A stretch of 64,000 bases of DNA from Gemmatimonadota bacterium (lineage in GTDB: Bacteria; Latescibacterota; UBA2968; UBA8231): positions 44,019-108,018 of the forward strand of contig PATE01000063.1 in the NCBI GenBank assembly GCA_002712305.1. Direction: 5' to 3'. The notes under the pieces were generated by a model. The model saw only the letters and a list, made by a program, of their open reading frames with translations. It searched no databases and was not told the DNA's origin. Below are positions 8,475 to 17,251 of this stretch, in pieces. Each line of letters begins with the position of its first letter. The first letter of the stretch is position 1. The position numbers were made by a program, and so were the translations under genes.

Positions 8475-9188
8475 ATGATCCGCCGACCCATTGTCGCCTG
8501 GATCGCCACCGCCATCAGCGCGCTGGCGCTGAGTGGCTGTTACACGGTGCTCCAAGCGCCCGGCTTCGCGACCCGACCATCCGAACCGGAATCACAGGCC
8601 TACACATGGGATGGCGAAGGCGCCACTGCCAGTCCCACTGTGGGCGATTTCGACAACTCGAGCCAGTATCCCTATGGATACGGTCCGACACGTTCGGCCG
8701 GGGTTCCGGTTTTCGGCTATGACACCCTCTACGGTCTCTATGGATATGGATCCCCCTACGCCTATGGCCGCTATGGAGGCCTCTATTCGGGCGGTTACGG
8801 ATATGGATACAGTGCGGGTCCTCATGGATACGGCTACGACCCCTATTACTACGGCTCGCGCGGTTCGTACATCCCGCCCGGTTACGAACTGATCACGACG
8901 GACGCACTGCAGGCGTTGCGCAATCAGCAGCAGGGAATCGGGACTGTCAGCGATCCAATCAGCGACGCCGAACGGGCGACCCAAGTCCGTCGCCAACAGC
9001 GCGATGCGGAACGGGCCTGGACACAGAGGACCGAACCCGAGCGTCGATCGACCACCGCGGTCCGGACACCACGTCCGGCACCTTCCAGTGGTCGTGTGAC
9101 GTCATCCTCGTCTTCTTCCTCTTCATCGTCGTCGTCTTCCGAGAGCAGCGGTAGTTCCGCAGCGAAGCGGCGTAAGAAGAAGCGGTGA
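8475..9188 (+). CDS. Tyr/Gly-rich lipoprotein with poly-Ser and basic tail
   Basis: Unknown 237-aa lipoprotein. The start is fixed by a strong AGAGGAGG seven or so bases before the ATG. The signal peptide ends in the lipobox LALSGC (acylated Cys22). Residues about 60-140 are low-complexity Tyr/Gly/Pro (repeats of YGYG, YGGLYSGGYGYGYS). A short structured part follows (about 145-190, IPPGYELITTDALQALRNQQQ), then a basic/Arg-rich segment, a run of 13 serines encoded by mixed TCN codons, and a terminal KRRKKKR. The composition suggests an extended surface or periplasmic protein whose basic tail could bind peptidoglycan, LPS or nucleic acid. That is inference; I recognise no family. Confidence 0.7.
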   Translation: MIRRPIVAWIATAISALALSGCYTVLQAPGFATRPSEPESQAYTWDGEGATASPTVGDFDNSSQYPYGYGPTRSAGVPVFGYDTLYGLYGYGSPYAYGRYGGLYSGGYGYGYSAGPHGYGYDPYYYGSRGSYIPPGYELITTDALQALRNQQQGIGTVSDPISDAERATQVRRQQRDAERAWTQRTEPERRSTTAVRTPRPAPSSGRVTSSSSSSSSSSSSSESSGSSAAKRRKKKR

Positions 9189-9226
9189 GATCAGACGCAG
9201 ATTCGCAAAGACAGATTCCCGTAAAA

Positions 9227-9266
9227 GACACAGGGCGCCTCTCCGGTTGGAGATGCGCCCTGTGTC
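9227..9266. terminator. Bidirectional intrinsic terminator
   Basis: An 18-bp inverted repeat with one mismatch (GACACAGGGCGCCTCTCC and its complement) around a GGTT loop lies between two convergent genes. On the minus strand it is followed by TTTT. The plus side lacks a clear T-run. Confidence 0.7.
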
Positions 9267-9306
9267 GTTGGCTCAAGCGTTTCGGACGACGGCATTTTGC
9301 CGATCG

Positions 9307-10008
9307 TCAGTCTCCGCTGATATCGAATTGACGCAATTGGCGACTCGGAGGGGGTGACACGCGTCTGAGGAAATCTCGCATCGGGCCTGCCAGTGCCGTG
9401 AGCAGCTGTTGCTCGGTTCGATCCCCACCACCGACCACATCCTGCTGGACTCGCTCCCAGCTGCTTCGTTTCCCACGTTGTGTCCAGCGATCACCCGTCT
9501 CGAGATTGATTAGCGTCAGCTCAAGCTCGACCGTCAGATTGACGCCAGGCGCATGCACGGCGCTGCCGTGGGGTCCGGGTGAGACCGGGGTCATGTGCGC
9601 TTCCATCCCCCGTAGGGACACGTGCACGAGCGCGTCAAGTTCCAACTCCTGCTGCATCTGAAGCAGGACGCTGTCGCTGAAGACATGGGCTGAATCGAGG
9701 ACCACGTCCTTGAAGTGCCAGCGAATCTCGTCCTGACTCACGACTCGACGATGGGGAAGGTTGCTCAGGCCTCGAGCTGTGGCGTCGCTCAGCCGCCCCA
9801 TGATGCGTTCGATGTCGACACTTCGCTGTGGTTCGATATTGGTCTCGGAGACCACACCCAGAACCGTCACATTCTGCAGCAGGGGCAGCACTTCAGCATC
9901 GGGCTCTGAGGGGGCACGGAACTCGACGGGAACCGTATCCCGTCCGGGAACGCGACCCGCACATGCAGCCAATCCGAGGGCCAACACAGCAATCAGACAT
10001 CTGCGCAT
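9307..10008 (-). CDS. Small lipoprotein of unknown function
   Basis: 233-aa lipoprotein with signal LIAVLALGLAAC (lipobox LAAC, Cys16). The mature region has alternating alpha/beta character: NVTVLGVVSE, a helix ERIMGRLSDATARGL, RRVVSQDEI, then DALVHVSLRGME and NLTVELELTLINLETGDRWTQ. This layout (regulator helix, query of redox/time-like strands ending in LINLETG..) is reminiscent of periplasmic lipoproteins that assess outer-membrane assembly (LpoB/CsgG-like fold), but I cannot assign it. Its ATG overlaps the stop of the large protease-barrel gene (TGATG), so it is the third cistron of that operon and probably works with it at the outer membrane. Confidence 0.7.
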   Translation of the reverse strand: MRRCLIAVLALGLAACAGRVPGRDTVPVEFRAPSEPDAEVLPLLQNVTVLGVVSETNIEPQRSVDIERIMGRLSDATARGLSNLPHRRVVSQDEIRWHFKDVVLDSAHVFSDSVLLQMQQELELDALVHVSLRGMEAHMTPVSPGPHGSAVHAPGVNLTVELELTLINLETGDRWTQRGKRSSWERVQQDVVGGGDRTEQQLLTALAGPMRDFLRRVSPPPSRQLRQFDISGD

Positions 10009-13000
10009 CAGAACGCCTTACCGAAGCTGAAGTGCATACGCCAGTCGGAGTATTCGCGAAAGTCCGTTCGTCGTGCGAATTCGAAGTTGAGCGGCGCGAG
10101 GAAGTAGACGAGGAAGCTGAAACCCATGCCGCCCTGCAGTCGGGCTTCGTCGGTGGCTGGATTGTAGGGCACGAGCGGATCCTGCAAAGGCCACAGATCC
10201 AGATCCTGTCCCTTGTTCCAGGCACTGCCGATGTCGACGAAGAAAGCTCCATCCACAGCGGGAATGGCGAAGGTTCCCGGCCATCCAAAGGTGATGTTCC
10301 GAATAAAGGGAACCCGCACCTCCGAGTTCAGCAACACAACGCGGCTGCCAGTCAACTCAGAGAAGGAATATCCCCGGAGCGGACCCAGATTGAGATTGTA
10401 CCCCGGGTAGAAGGGGAGGAACCACGCCGGACCGCCGAGATTGTAGGCGAGTCCGTCACGTCCGAGAGAGCCCATTCCTACGCCGCGGATTCCCAGCACC
10501 GACCACCGACCCAGGCGGAAATAGTGACGGTAATCGGCCTCCAGGTGCGTAAATGAGCGATCGCCTTCGACCAACTCGAAGGCTCGTCCCACCGACACAT
10601 AGTAACGGCGGCCAGCGGTAGGACCGAGCAGCCCGTTGTTGAGTGAATCGTGCACGTAGGCGGTCTTGACCAGATGTGTACCAAAGGCTTCAACCGGCTC
10701 GGTCACGGGCCACGCGATTTCGCGAACTTCATCGACAAAGGAGTAGGAAAGCTCCATTCGACGGAAGACATCGAGGGGATAACTGATGTCGGCCAGCAGG
10801 CCACTCTGTCGAGACCGGATCAGACCCTGTGTGAGATTTGTGCTGCCCACCGGGTAATACCCCCCGATCGGCCCGCGTCCCTGAGTGTCATTGAAGTACT
10901 GATTCCAGTTGAAGATCGTCGCACCGTAGGTCGCTCTCCGGCTGAAGTACGCATAACTGACGGCGAAGGTGAAGTCATTGCTGATCTCCTGTGAGCCCAC
11001 ATAATCAGTGAACATGCTCGCCGAGTGGTTTCCCAGTAGATCACTCATGCTCAGGTGGGCGATTCCGGAGAGGAATCCAGAGTAGTATCCCATCTGCAGC
11101 GATACACCATCGAACTCCAGCTTCGGTCTGTATCGACGCCGAGGAAGTCCGTCCACATTGTAGGCGTCGTCGAAGAAACTGGAGAGTTCGATCGCCGCCG
11201 GATTACCGTGGTTCACCGTGGGTGGCGTGGCTGATGCAGCTGTCTCGTTGAGATCGGTGCGTGTGTCAGCCAGTTTCACCGCCGTTTGTCCCCGCGCCTT
11301 CTGTGCCAGCAGAGCCACTGCTTCGTCGAGGCCTAACCGAGGCGTTGTCGTCGAGTCCATCTCGGTCGGAGCTGATTCGGTCTCTTCCTCGAACTCGTCG
11401 TCGACGCGAGGCACAGGAGCGACACCACCAGAACGAGCCGCCAGCGTCTCATCCTGGCGTCGGATCTCGGGCCAGGAGGGCATGTCCATCAGGTAGAGTT
11501 CCCGCCGGCCGTGGTAGTATGTACTCATCACCAGCTGCTTGCCGTCGGGCGACAGTCGAGGCGCCATGATGCCACTGACGGTCTGTGTCAGGCGATACTC
11601 CCGATCCTGTTCGAGGTGGTAGACGAACAGATCATTGATGCCCTCCCGTGTCGATACGAAGAGAATCTTGTTGCCTGCGGGGAGCCACTCGGGCCACAAA
11701 TCGTCGGTCGGAGTTGCCACCAGTGTAGAAACGGTATCGTTTTCGAAATTGTAGGCGCGGATATCGAATTGGTGGCCCTGCTTGGCGCTGTAGGCGAGGT
11801 AACGCCCGTCGGGGCTGAAGGAGGGATAGCTGTCGCGCTGTGGCGTACCGGTGATCTGCTGCAACTCACCAGTGAGGGTATCGACGACGTAGATATCGCT
11901 CTGGCCATAGCCTGTTCCGACGAAGGCCAATCTCCCGCTGGTGGGGTCAAAATCGAGACCCTCGATGACTTCCACGCCCTCAAACTGAAAGGCCTTGCCC
12001 AGTTCCTTGTCGTACAGATCCCACAGCAGAATGCGATCAGCGGGTCCGGCCTTGGCGACGAACGCGATCGTGCGACCGTCTGCGCCCCAGGCAACCGTAC
12101 CATCGTTGAAGGTCAGATCGTCATACTGGCGCGTCCGCATTCCACTGCTGACACGCTCGACAAGCTTGCCACTGCTGATGCGGATAATGTCGACATGCTG
12201 CTCGACACCATCGGTGCTGAGGACGGCGAGCATGTCACCGCCTAAAGACCAGTCTGGTGAGGTATACAGCCCAAAGAAATCGTCGGACTCAATGATCCGT
12301 TCAGCGAACTCGGACACGTAGTCACGGGTCTGCAGCAGAGGCCAGTACTTCTTGCGCATGTGTGCTTGCCAGCGCTCATCGAGGGACTCCATATCCATGT
12401 CGATGAGGCGTTCAAGCAAACGGTCCGATCCACTTTGTCGATCCCAAGCACGCAACAACCGGCTCACCTTCTCAGGGCCGAAATTGTCGGCGATATACTC
12501 GATGAGACTGTGGCTCTGCTTGTAGGCGAGGAACGGATTTGGCAGATAGTGCCAGCTGGCATCCATGACCTCGAGTGGAATCAGGCCGTCGGTGAGAACG
12601 GCATCACGCAGGACCATTTCATCGACAGTGTTCATCTCCTGCGTCGAATACTCGGCCATGCCTTCCATAATCCACGTGGGTGGACTGGCAATCGGATTCG
12701 AGATGCGACGCACGGGGCCCCGGTTGACGACATCGTATTGGAAGATGTGCATCAACTCGTGAGTGAGGACGTTGTTGAAATCATCCAGATCCCCATTGAA
12801 GGGGATGACCATCCGGTATCTCAGCGGCTCTGCAAAGCCGGCAACACCGGGGGGAAGGAAGGCCTGGATAATGTTGTTTTGCTGGAACTCGTAGTGCGAC
12901 TTGAAGATGACGATGGGAGGCTTCGTCGACAGCTCGTGACGCATGATCGTGCTGATATGGCCATAGGCATCTTCCAGATAACCCACAGCGCGATCGGCGA

Positions 13001-13202
13001 GATCCTCAAATTCCGGCTCGTAGTGCAGCAGCAGATGCTCACTCTCAACGAAATGCCAATCGAACTCCTTGTACCGGACTTTGTTGCGTCCGAATCCCTG
13101 CCGCAACTGCGAGGAGACGATATCCTGGGCAATCGATGGCAAGGGCAGCATGAGACAGGCCGCAAGCAGCACAAGAATGGGACGCAGTCGGGGAAGCATC
13201 AT
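10008..13202 (-). CDS. Metalloprotease / beta-propeller / Omp85-like barrel fusion
   Basis: A 1064-aa exported protein combining three modules. After a signal peptide (to about residue 26) comes a Peptidase-MA-like gluzincin: LTHELMHIFQYD supplies HExxH (about 148-152) and WIMEGMAEY the third zinc ligand, so the catalytic set looks complete. Residues about 310-580 form a TolB/PD40-type propeller with repeated SPDGRYLAYS-like blades. An acidic, Thr-rich linker (about 585-640) leads to a C-terminal BamA/TamA-type D15 barrel (about 690-1064: GPTAGRRYYVS, NLGPLRGYSFSEL, GMGFSFLVYFLAPLNFEFAR) ending in Phe. I chose ATG 13202, behind GAGAGGA and 20 bp after the TPR gene's stop; an adjacent ATG at 13199 is equally good. 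It may be a barrel-anchored periplasmic protease or self-secreted passenger (inference). Downstream lipoprotein is coupled. Confidence 0.88.
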   Translation of the reverse strand: MMLPRLRPILVLLAACLMLPLPSIAQDIVSSQLRQGFGRNKVRYKEFDWHFVESEHLLLHYEPEFEDLADRAVGYLEDAYGHISTIMRHELSTKPPIVIFKSHYEFQQNNIIQAFLPPGVAGFAEPLRYRMVIPFNGDLDDFNNVLTHELMHIFQYDVVNRGPVRRISNPIASPPTWIMEGMAEYSTQEMNTVDEMVLRDAVLTDGLIPLEVMDASWHYLPNPFLAYKQSHSLIEYIADNFGPEKVSRLLRAWDRQSGSDRLLERLIDMDMESLDERWQAHMRKKYWPLLQTRDYVSEFAERIIESDDFFGLYTSPDWSLGGDMLAVLSTDGVEQHVDIIRISSGKLVERVSSGMRTRQYDDLTFNDGTVAWGADGRTIAFVAKAGPADRILLWDLYDKELGKAFQFEGVEVIEGLDFDPTSGRLAFVGTGYGQSDIYVVDTLTGELQQITGTPQRDSYPSFSPDGRYLAYSAKQGHQFDIRAYNFENDTVSTLVATPTDDLWPEWLPAGNKILFVSTREGINDLFVYHLEQDREYRLTQTVSGIMAPRLSPDGKQLVMSTYYHGRRELYLMDMPSWPEIRRQDETLAARSGGVAPVPRVDDEFEEETESAPTEMDSTTTPRLGLDEAVALLAQKARGQTAVKLADTRTDLNETAASATPPTVNHGNPAAIELSSFFDDAYNVDGLPRRRYRPKLEFDGVSLQMGYYSGFLSGIAHLSMSDLLGNHSASMFTDYVGSQEISNDFTFAVSYAYFSRRATYGATIFNWNQYFNDTQGRGPIGGYYPVGSTNLTQGLIRSRQSGLLADISYPLDVFRRMELSYSFVDEVREIAWPVTEPVEAFGTHLVKTAYVHDSLNNGLLGPTAGRRYYVSVGRAFELVEGDRSFTHLEADYRHYFRLGRWSVLGIRGVGMGSLGRDGLAYNLGGPAWFLPFYPGYNLNLGPLRGYSFSELTGSRVVLLNSEVRVPFIRNITFGWPGTFAIPAVDGAFFVDIGSAWNKGQDLDLWPLQDPLVPYNPATDEARLQGGMGFSFLVYFLAPLNFEFARRTDFREYSDWRMHFSFGKAF

Positions 13203-13222
13203 GCGGTCCTCTCTGTCAGTTC

Positions 13223-14026
13223 TCAATCGTGCACCATGATTCTGAGCAGGTCGTCCGGCTCTTCGTCTTCGCCGTACTCACTACGTCTACGGACGCGATC
13301 CTCTTCCTGAACCCGACTGACCTGTGCCCCGTCGAGTCGACGCAGGTTGCTCTGATAGGCCGTTTTGCCCGGCTGTAGGGCCAGGGCTCGCTCGTAGGAC
13401 AGGCGCGCCTGATCGGACTCGCCAAGGCGTTCGTACAGAATCCCAAGATTATTGTGCAGACTCGCGGCGAGGTTGTCCCGAGCGATGGCCTGTTCCAGGT
13501 GTGTGCGTGCCTCGGCCCACATGTCTCGTTCCAGACACCAGAGGGCATAGGCGTTGACCTGCTCAACCCGCTCGCGATCCTCTCCGCTGCGTTCGGCGTA
13601 AGCATCGCGAAGTAGCTGTCTTTCGTCGTCGCTCAACTCTACGACGGTCGGACGTTCCGGCTCTGCAGAACGTTTGATCGGGCCGATGCCGTAGATCCGG
13701 GGGCCTGCCATGGGAAGCCGCGTTGAGTCTGTGATCGATGCAGAGGCTGCGGTACTCGCCAGTGAATCCGATCTGCTCGAGTCGGCTGAGACCTCGGCCG
13801 TCACGTCCTGTGCCATCTCGGATGTTGCACTGGCCGGCGTCTCGGCCGGTGTCTCAGCCGGTGTCTCAGTCTGGGCATCGACGTCGACGGCGGGCGACAC
13901 GGCCCACCACGGTGGGCTTTGACTCGGACGACGGATGGCTTGCGTACAGCTGGTCCAACCCATGCTCGCCACAACGAAGGCGGCAACACCAAGGCTCAGA
14001 ACTCTTTTATGATCGACGAAGGGCAT
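13223..14026 (-). CDS. TPR-containing exported protein (putative lipoprotein)
   Basis: 267-aa protein. A hydrophobic N-terminus (about 8-24, VLSLGVAAFVVASMGWTSC) ends in a Cys, but Trp at -3 makes a poor lipobox. A low-complexity linker with a triplet ETPAETPAETPA repeat follows, then RIYGIGPIKRS and a basic/acidic helix. The C-terminal TPR pair includes WAEARTHLEQAIARD, ASLHNNLGILYERLG and DQARLSYERALALQPG. ATG at 14026 is preferred, since earlier in-frame codons add no credible signal. It is the first gene of the operon with the protease-barrel fusion and the small lipoprotein, so a scaffold for that machine is likely (inference). Confidence 0.75.
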   Translation of the reverse strand: MPFVDHKRVLSLGVAAFVVASMGWTSCTQAIRRPSQSPPWWAVSPAVDVDAQTETPAETPAETPASATSEMAQDVTAEVSADSSRSDSLASTAASASITDSTRLPMAGPRIYGIGPIKRSAEPERPTVVELSDDERQLLRDAYAERSGEDRERVEQVNAYALWCLERDMWAEARTHLEQAIARDNLAASLHNNLGILYERLGESDQARLSYERALALQPGKTAYQSNLRRLDGAQVSRVQEEDRVRRRSEYGEDEEPDDLLRIMVHD

Positions 14027-14123
14027 GGGAGACTTTTCGAAGAATGACCGAATGTGAGGACCGATGGGCCTGTCTGGAAATACGGAATATATGCACCAGT
14101 AACAAGACAGATGTCCTCCCCAC

Positions 14124-15536
14124 TCAGACGTCGGATGCAGAAGACCGTTCCGGGGGTACAGATGCTCGTCTCCAGCCACGGAGCAGTTCGAGGGCCAGCA
14201 ACAGGAAGAACGGGCCATACTGAGCCCACAGGGCCCACGAGGCTGGCTCCCAAGCGCCAGTGAGTCGGTATCCCGTCAGAACCTCGTAGGACAGGAGAAT
14301 CGTCCAACTCCACACGACCCAGGCCGGTCGCGGAAACAGCGGGAGAAAGGGCAATACCCAGATCAGATACCATGGATGGACCGTCGGAGAAATTACGATG
14401 TATGCACCAAGCAGACAGAAGCTGATTCGCACCGGGTCTCGCCACCGAAGCGCCCAGATCAGGATCCCAAACCAGAGAAAGGCACAGACCTGCCGTGCAA
14501 CCAGAAGAGCTCCGTCATCCCATTTGAGGCTGCGATCACGAAGCACCTCATAAACGAGAGCGAAGACGCCATCGTTGAAGCGCCACTTGAGGGCATATGT
14601 CTGCAGACCGCGAAACAGATCGGTACCATCTGTCATGAACAGGGCATAACCCGCCGCCACCACACCGATGGTCAGCATCAGAGGGGCTCGAGGTCGCGGA
14701 TCAAACCAGCTCCACGGACCCGACCCCTGCCAATGACGCCAGTATGCAGCCGCGCACATGGCTGGAATCAGTTTTGACAGGATTGCAGCACCCAGGGCGA
14801 CAGCGGCCCAGCCACGCCGGGATCGAACGACCCACAAAAGGCTGGCCATCAGCGCCGCCACACTCAGGGCATCCACATGGCCTGACCCGGCGATCTCGAG
14901 CACGGGCAGCGGATGCCATGCATACAACAGAATCCAGCCTGGATCCCGTCGCCGGAAGCCGAGCAATCCCAGCACTGCATAGACCACCACGGCTTCGCAC
15001 AGCAGCAGTGCGACTTTCAGCCCGAGGACACCGCCACCGATTCCGACGACGATGGCGAACATCCACTGGGCCAGGGGAGGATACACGGTGGGCACCTGGC
15101 GATGGTTGATCTGTTCCCAGGTCTCATGTCTCAGGTGCGACACTGATGGGTCGTCAGGTGCATATGCGTAGGGATTGATCCCAGCATTTTGCACACGGCC
15201 ATCCCACAGATACCGATAGATGTCGTCAGACAGTGTGGGTTCCGTCGTCAGCAGGGCCAAACGCATAATGACGGCCACCGACAGGATGACGGATATCGGA
15301 AGGCGTGTCGTGTGCCTCACACACCAAGCACCAAGTGCATAACCCGTCAGGCCCACGAGACACCAGATCCACATCTGACCAACGTGATCGGCGAGATTTC
15401 CCACGGTGCACAGACCGATCGATGCGAGCACACACAACAGCGCGGCCAGCCACATCAGTCGAGACGGAGAGGGAGAAGCGTGCGCTGGATCCGCACCAAG
15501 TTCAGTCGAGAAGGATGCGGCGGGCGCCGGCATAGC
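14124..15536 (-). CDS. Polytopic membrane glycosyltransferase (GT87/GT-C-like)
   Basis: Integral membrane sugar transferase expected to use a polyprenyl-phosphate sugar donor. About ten transmembrane helices are visible. The first extracytoplasmic loop has the acidic motif DDIYRYLWDGRVQ followed by GINPYAYAPDD, typical of GT-C mannosyltransferases of the GT87/MptB type. YPPLAQWMF and HPLPVLEIAGSGHVD follow, and later HPWYLIW. Catalytic acid would be in the DDIYRYLWDG loop. The start is uncertain: ATG 15536 overlaps the upstream NlpC/P60 gene by 35 bp, while ATG 15458 begins at the first transmembrane helix with no overlap. Neither has a clear ribosome binding site. Substrate unknown. Confidence 0.75.
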   Translation of the reverse strand, partial: AMPAPAASFSTELGADPAHASPSPSRLMWLAALLCVLASIGLCTVGNLADHVGQMWIWCLVGLTGYALGAWCVRHTTRLPISVILSVAVIMRLALLTTEPTLSDDIYRYLWDGRVQNAGINPYAYAPDDPSVSHLRHETWEQINHRQVPTVYPPLAQWMFAIVVGIGGGVLGLKVALLLCEAVVVYAVLGLLGFRRRDPGWILLYAWHPLPVLEIAGSGHVDALSVAALMASLLWVVRSRRGWAAVALGAAILSKLIPAMCAAAYWRHWQGSGPWSWFDPRPRAPLMLTIGVVAAGYALFMTDGTDLFRGLQTYALKWRFNDGVFALVYEVLRDRSLKWDDGALLVARQVCAFLWFGILIWALRWRDPVRISFCLLGAYIVISPTVHPWYLIWVLPFLPLFPRPAWVVWSWTILLSYEVLTGYRLTGAWEPASWALWAQYGPFFLLLALELLRGWRRASVPPERSSASDV

Positions 15537-16071
15537 GCTTGTCGAAGTAGGAAGATCCGAGCGGATCAATCACCGCCCCTCGACTTGAACTGGCATGGGC
15601 AAAGCGCCCGTCGCCCACATAGATGCCCACATGGGAAATGCCAGGTCCGGAGTCGTCGATACGGAAAAAGACGAGGTCGCCTGCTCGCAGAGCCTGCCGG
15701 TCCATGGGTTTACCGAGCTGGTACATCTGGCGAGAGGTCCGAGGAAGTTCCACGCCATAGGCTTCACGCAAGACAGCTCGTGTCAGAGCCGAGCAGTCCA
15801 TTCCCTGGCGGGTCGTGCCTCCCCACAGATAAGGAACGCCTATATAGCTGTCGATGACCTTCATCAAGCGGCGGTCGCCGCCCTGCAGCCGAGCGTGCTG
15901 GCGCGTGGCCAGTTCAGGACCGACCGCTTCCTCCTGACCAGACCCCGTCGAGGCAACCCCCGTATACCGAGGCGCCGGGGAGATTCCGGCGCATGCCCCA
16001 AGCAACAGACACGCGGCAACAGACAACCGTCGACGGATTCTCTTCGTCGTTGTATTCGTTCGGAGATTCAT
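15502..16071 (-). CDS. NlpC/P60 family peptidoglycan endopeptidase lipoprotein
   Basis: Exported cysteine peptidase cleaving cell-wall peptides. A basic N-terminus and hydrophobic stretch end in the lipobox LLGAC. The catalytic domain covers the last 120 residues: VPYLWGGTTRQGMDCSALTR (catalytic Cys), RAGDLVFFRID, SHVGIYVGDGRFAHAS (catalytic His) and a third polar residue shortly after. The length (189 aa) is usual for Spr-type lipoproteins. ATG at 16071 gives the best signal peptide; an ATG at 16089 is possible. It overlaps the downstream glycosyltransferase. Confidence 0.9.
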   Translation of the reverse strand: MNLRTNTTTKRIRRRLSVAACLLLGACAGISPAPRYTGVASTGSGQEEAVGPELATRQHARLQGGDRRLMKVIDSYIGVPYLWGGTTRQGMDCSALTRAVLREAYGVELPRTSRQMYQLGKPMDRQALRAGDLVFFRIDDSGPGISHVGIYVGDGRFAHASSSRGAVIDPLGSSYFDKRYAGARRILLD

Positions 16072-16195
16072 GAGGAAGTAGATCAACATTCTAAGGTAAC
16101 CGGCATCTTGTCGAACGGGCAATCGAATCAATGGGTCTGAGCTTGACGAAGGCGGCGGTCCAACTCAGGTTGCGCACTGATAAACAGACGTTTGA

Positions 16196-16211
16196 AGCCT
16201 GATATCAGGCT
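16196..16211. promoter_or_regulatory. Perfect 16-bp palindrome, candidate operator
   Basis: AGCCTGATATCAGGCT is a perfect inverted repeat 20 bp upstream of the Gfo/Idh/MocA start, just before its AAAGGA ribosome binding site. This is the position expected for a repressor of the oxidoreductase gene. The cognate regulator is not evident. Confidence 0.45.
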
Positions 16212-16231
16212 CCCGGCTTGAAAGGACCCCC

Positions 16232-17251
16232 ATGCCACATCGGATCGCCTTCATTGGTTTTCGCCACGGTCATATCCTCTCGCTGTATGATGCAGCTCAG
16301 CAGCGCGACGATCTCGAGATTGTAGCCGCCTGCGAGGAGCACTCGTCCACGCGAGCAGACCTGACCGATTCGGGCCGAGTCGAATTCACCCACGATTCTG
16401 CCACGGATCTGCTGCGCGATAGCGACTGCGACATCGTCGCCGTGGGAGATACCTATGCTCGGCGAGGCAGCCTGCTCCTTGCCGCCCTGGAGGCTGGTCG
16501 GCATGTCATTGCCGACAAGCCGGCGTGCACTCGTCTCTCTGAAGTGCATCAAATCGAAGAGGCGGCGGCAGAAAGTGGCCTGCAGGTGGGATGCATGCTC
16601 ACCATGCGCGACAGTCGATTTATGCGCACGACGCGACGATTGGTGATGGAAGGTGCCATCGGCGAGGTCCATGCGCTTCAATTCGGTGGACAACACCCAC
16701 TGCTTCTGGGCTCACGTCCTGACTGGTATTTCGAACCGGGCGAACACGGCGGAACGATCAATGACATCGGCATACACGCCATCGACGCCATTCCCTGGGT
16801 AAGTGGCCATCAGATCGCAAGGATCGAGGCAGCTCGATGTTGGAATGCCTTTGCTCCACAGTACCCCCACTTCGGCGATGGGGCCCAGATGATGCTGACC
16901 CTCGACAACGGAGCCGGTGTGATGGGGGACGTGTCCTACTTCGCGCCCGACGCCCCCGGCTACAGCATGTTCTACTACTGGCGCATGACCTGGTGGGGTC
17001 GGGAGGGTGTCCTGGAGGCGGGCGTAAACCTGCCGACCGTGCACCTGTTGCGAGCTGACGACAAGGAGGGAGAACATCTGCCTCTCGATGAAGGCGGCGA
17101 CAACTACCTCGACGCCTTTCTGCGAAGCGTCGATGGAGAACCCGCAACGGACGGCGCGCTCACGACGGCCCAGGTGATCGCTTCCTCGCGACAGGCCATT
17201 CGGATTCAGGCCGCCGCCGATGCCGGCGAGACGTCCGTCGATCTCGCTTAG
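16232..17251 (+). CDS. Gfo/Idh/MocA family NAD(P)-dependent oxidoreductase
   Basis: Predicted sugar or cyclitol dehydrogenase of 339 aa. The N-terminal Rossmann domain begins RIAFIGFRHGHILSLYD, a variant of the usual GxGxxG loop with His in place of some glycines. The family EKP motif appears as IADKPACT (about residue 96). The C-terminal alpha/beta domain has GGTINDIGIHAIDAI, which holds the usual catalytic His/Asp region (DxGxHxxD). The start is set by AAAGGA five bases before ATG. It is monocistronic and convergent with rluD (the stops overlap by four bases). The substrate cannot be told from sequence. Confidence 0.88.
   Translation: MPHRIAFIGFRHGHILSLYDAAQQRDDLEIVAACEEHSSTRADLTDSGRVEFTHDSATDLLRDSDCDIVAVGDTYARRGSLLLAALEAGRHVIADKPACTRLSEVHQIEEAAAESGLQVGCMLTMRDSRFMRTTRRLVMEGAIGEVHALQFGGQHPLLLGSRPDWYFEPGEHGGTINDIGIHAIDAIPWVSGHQIARIEAARCWNAFAPQYPHFGDGAQMMLTLDNGAGVMGDVSYFAPDAPGYSMFYYWRMTWWGREGVLEAGVNLPTVHLLRADDKEGEHLPLDEGGDNYLDAFLRSVDGEPATDGALTTAQVIASSRQAIRIQAAADAGETSVDLA

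Noticed and set aside
12360-13310. A 316-codon plus-strand frame
   Set aside because: Antisense to the protease-barrel fusion, which has clear motifs; codon pattern is the complement of a real gene.
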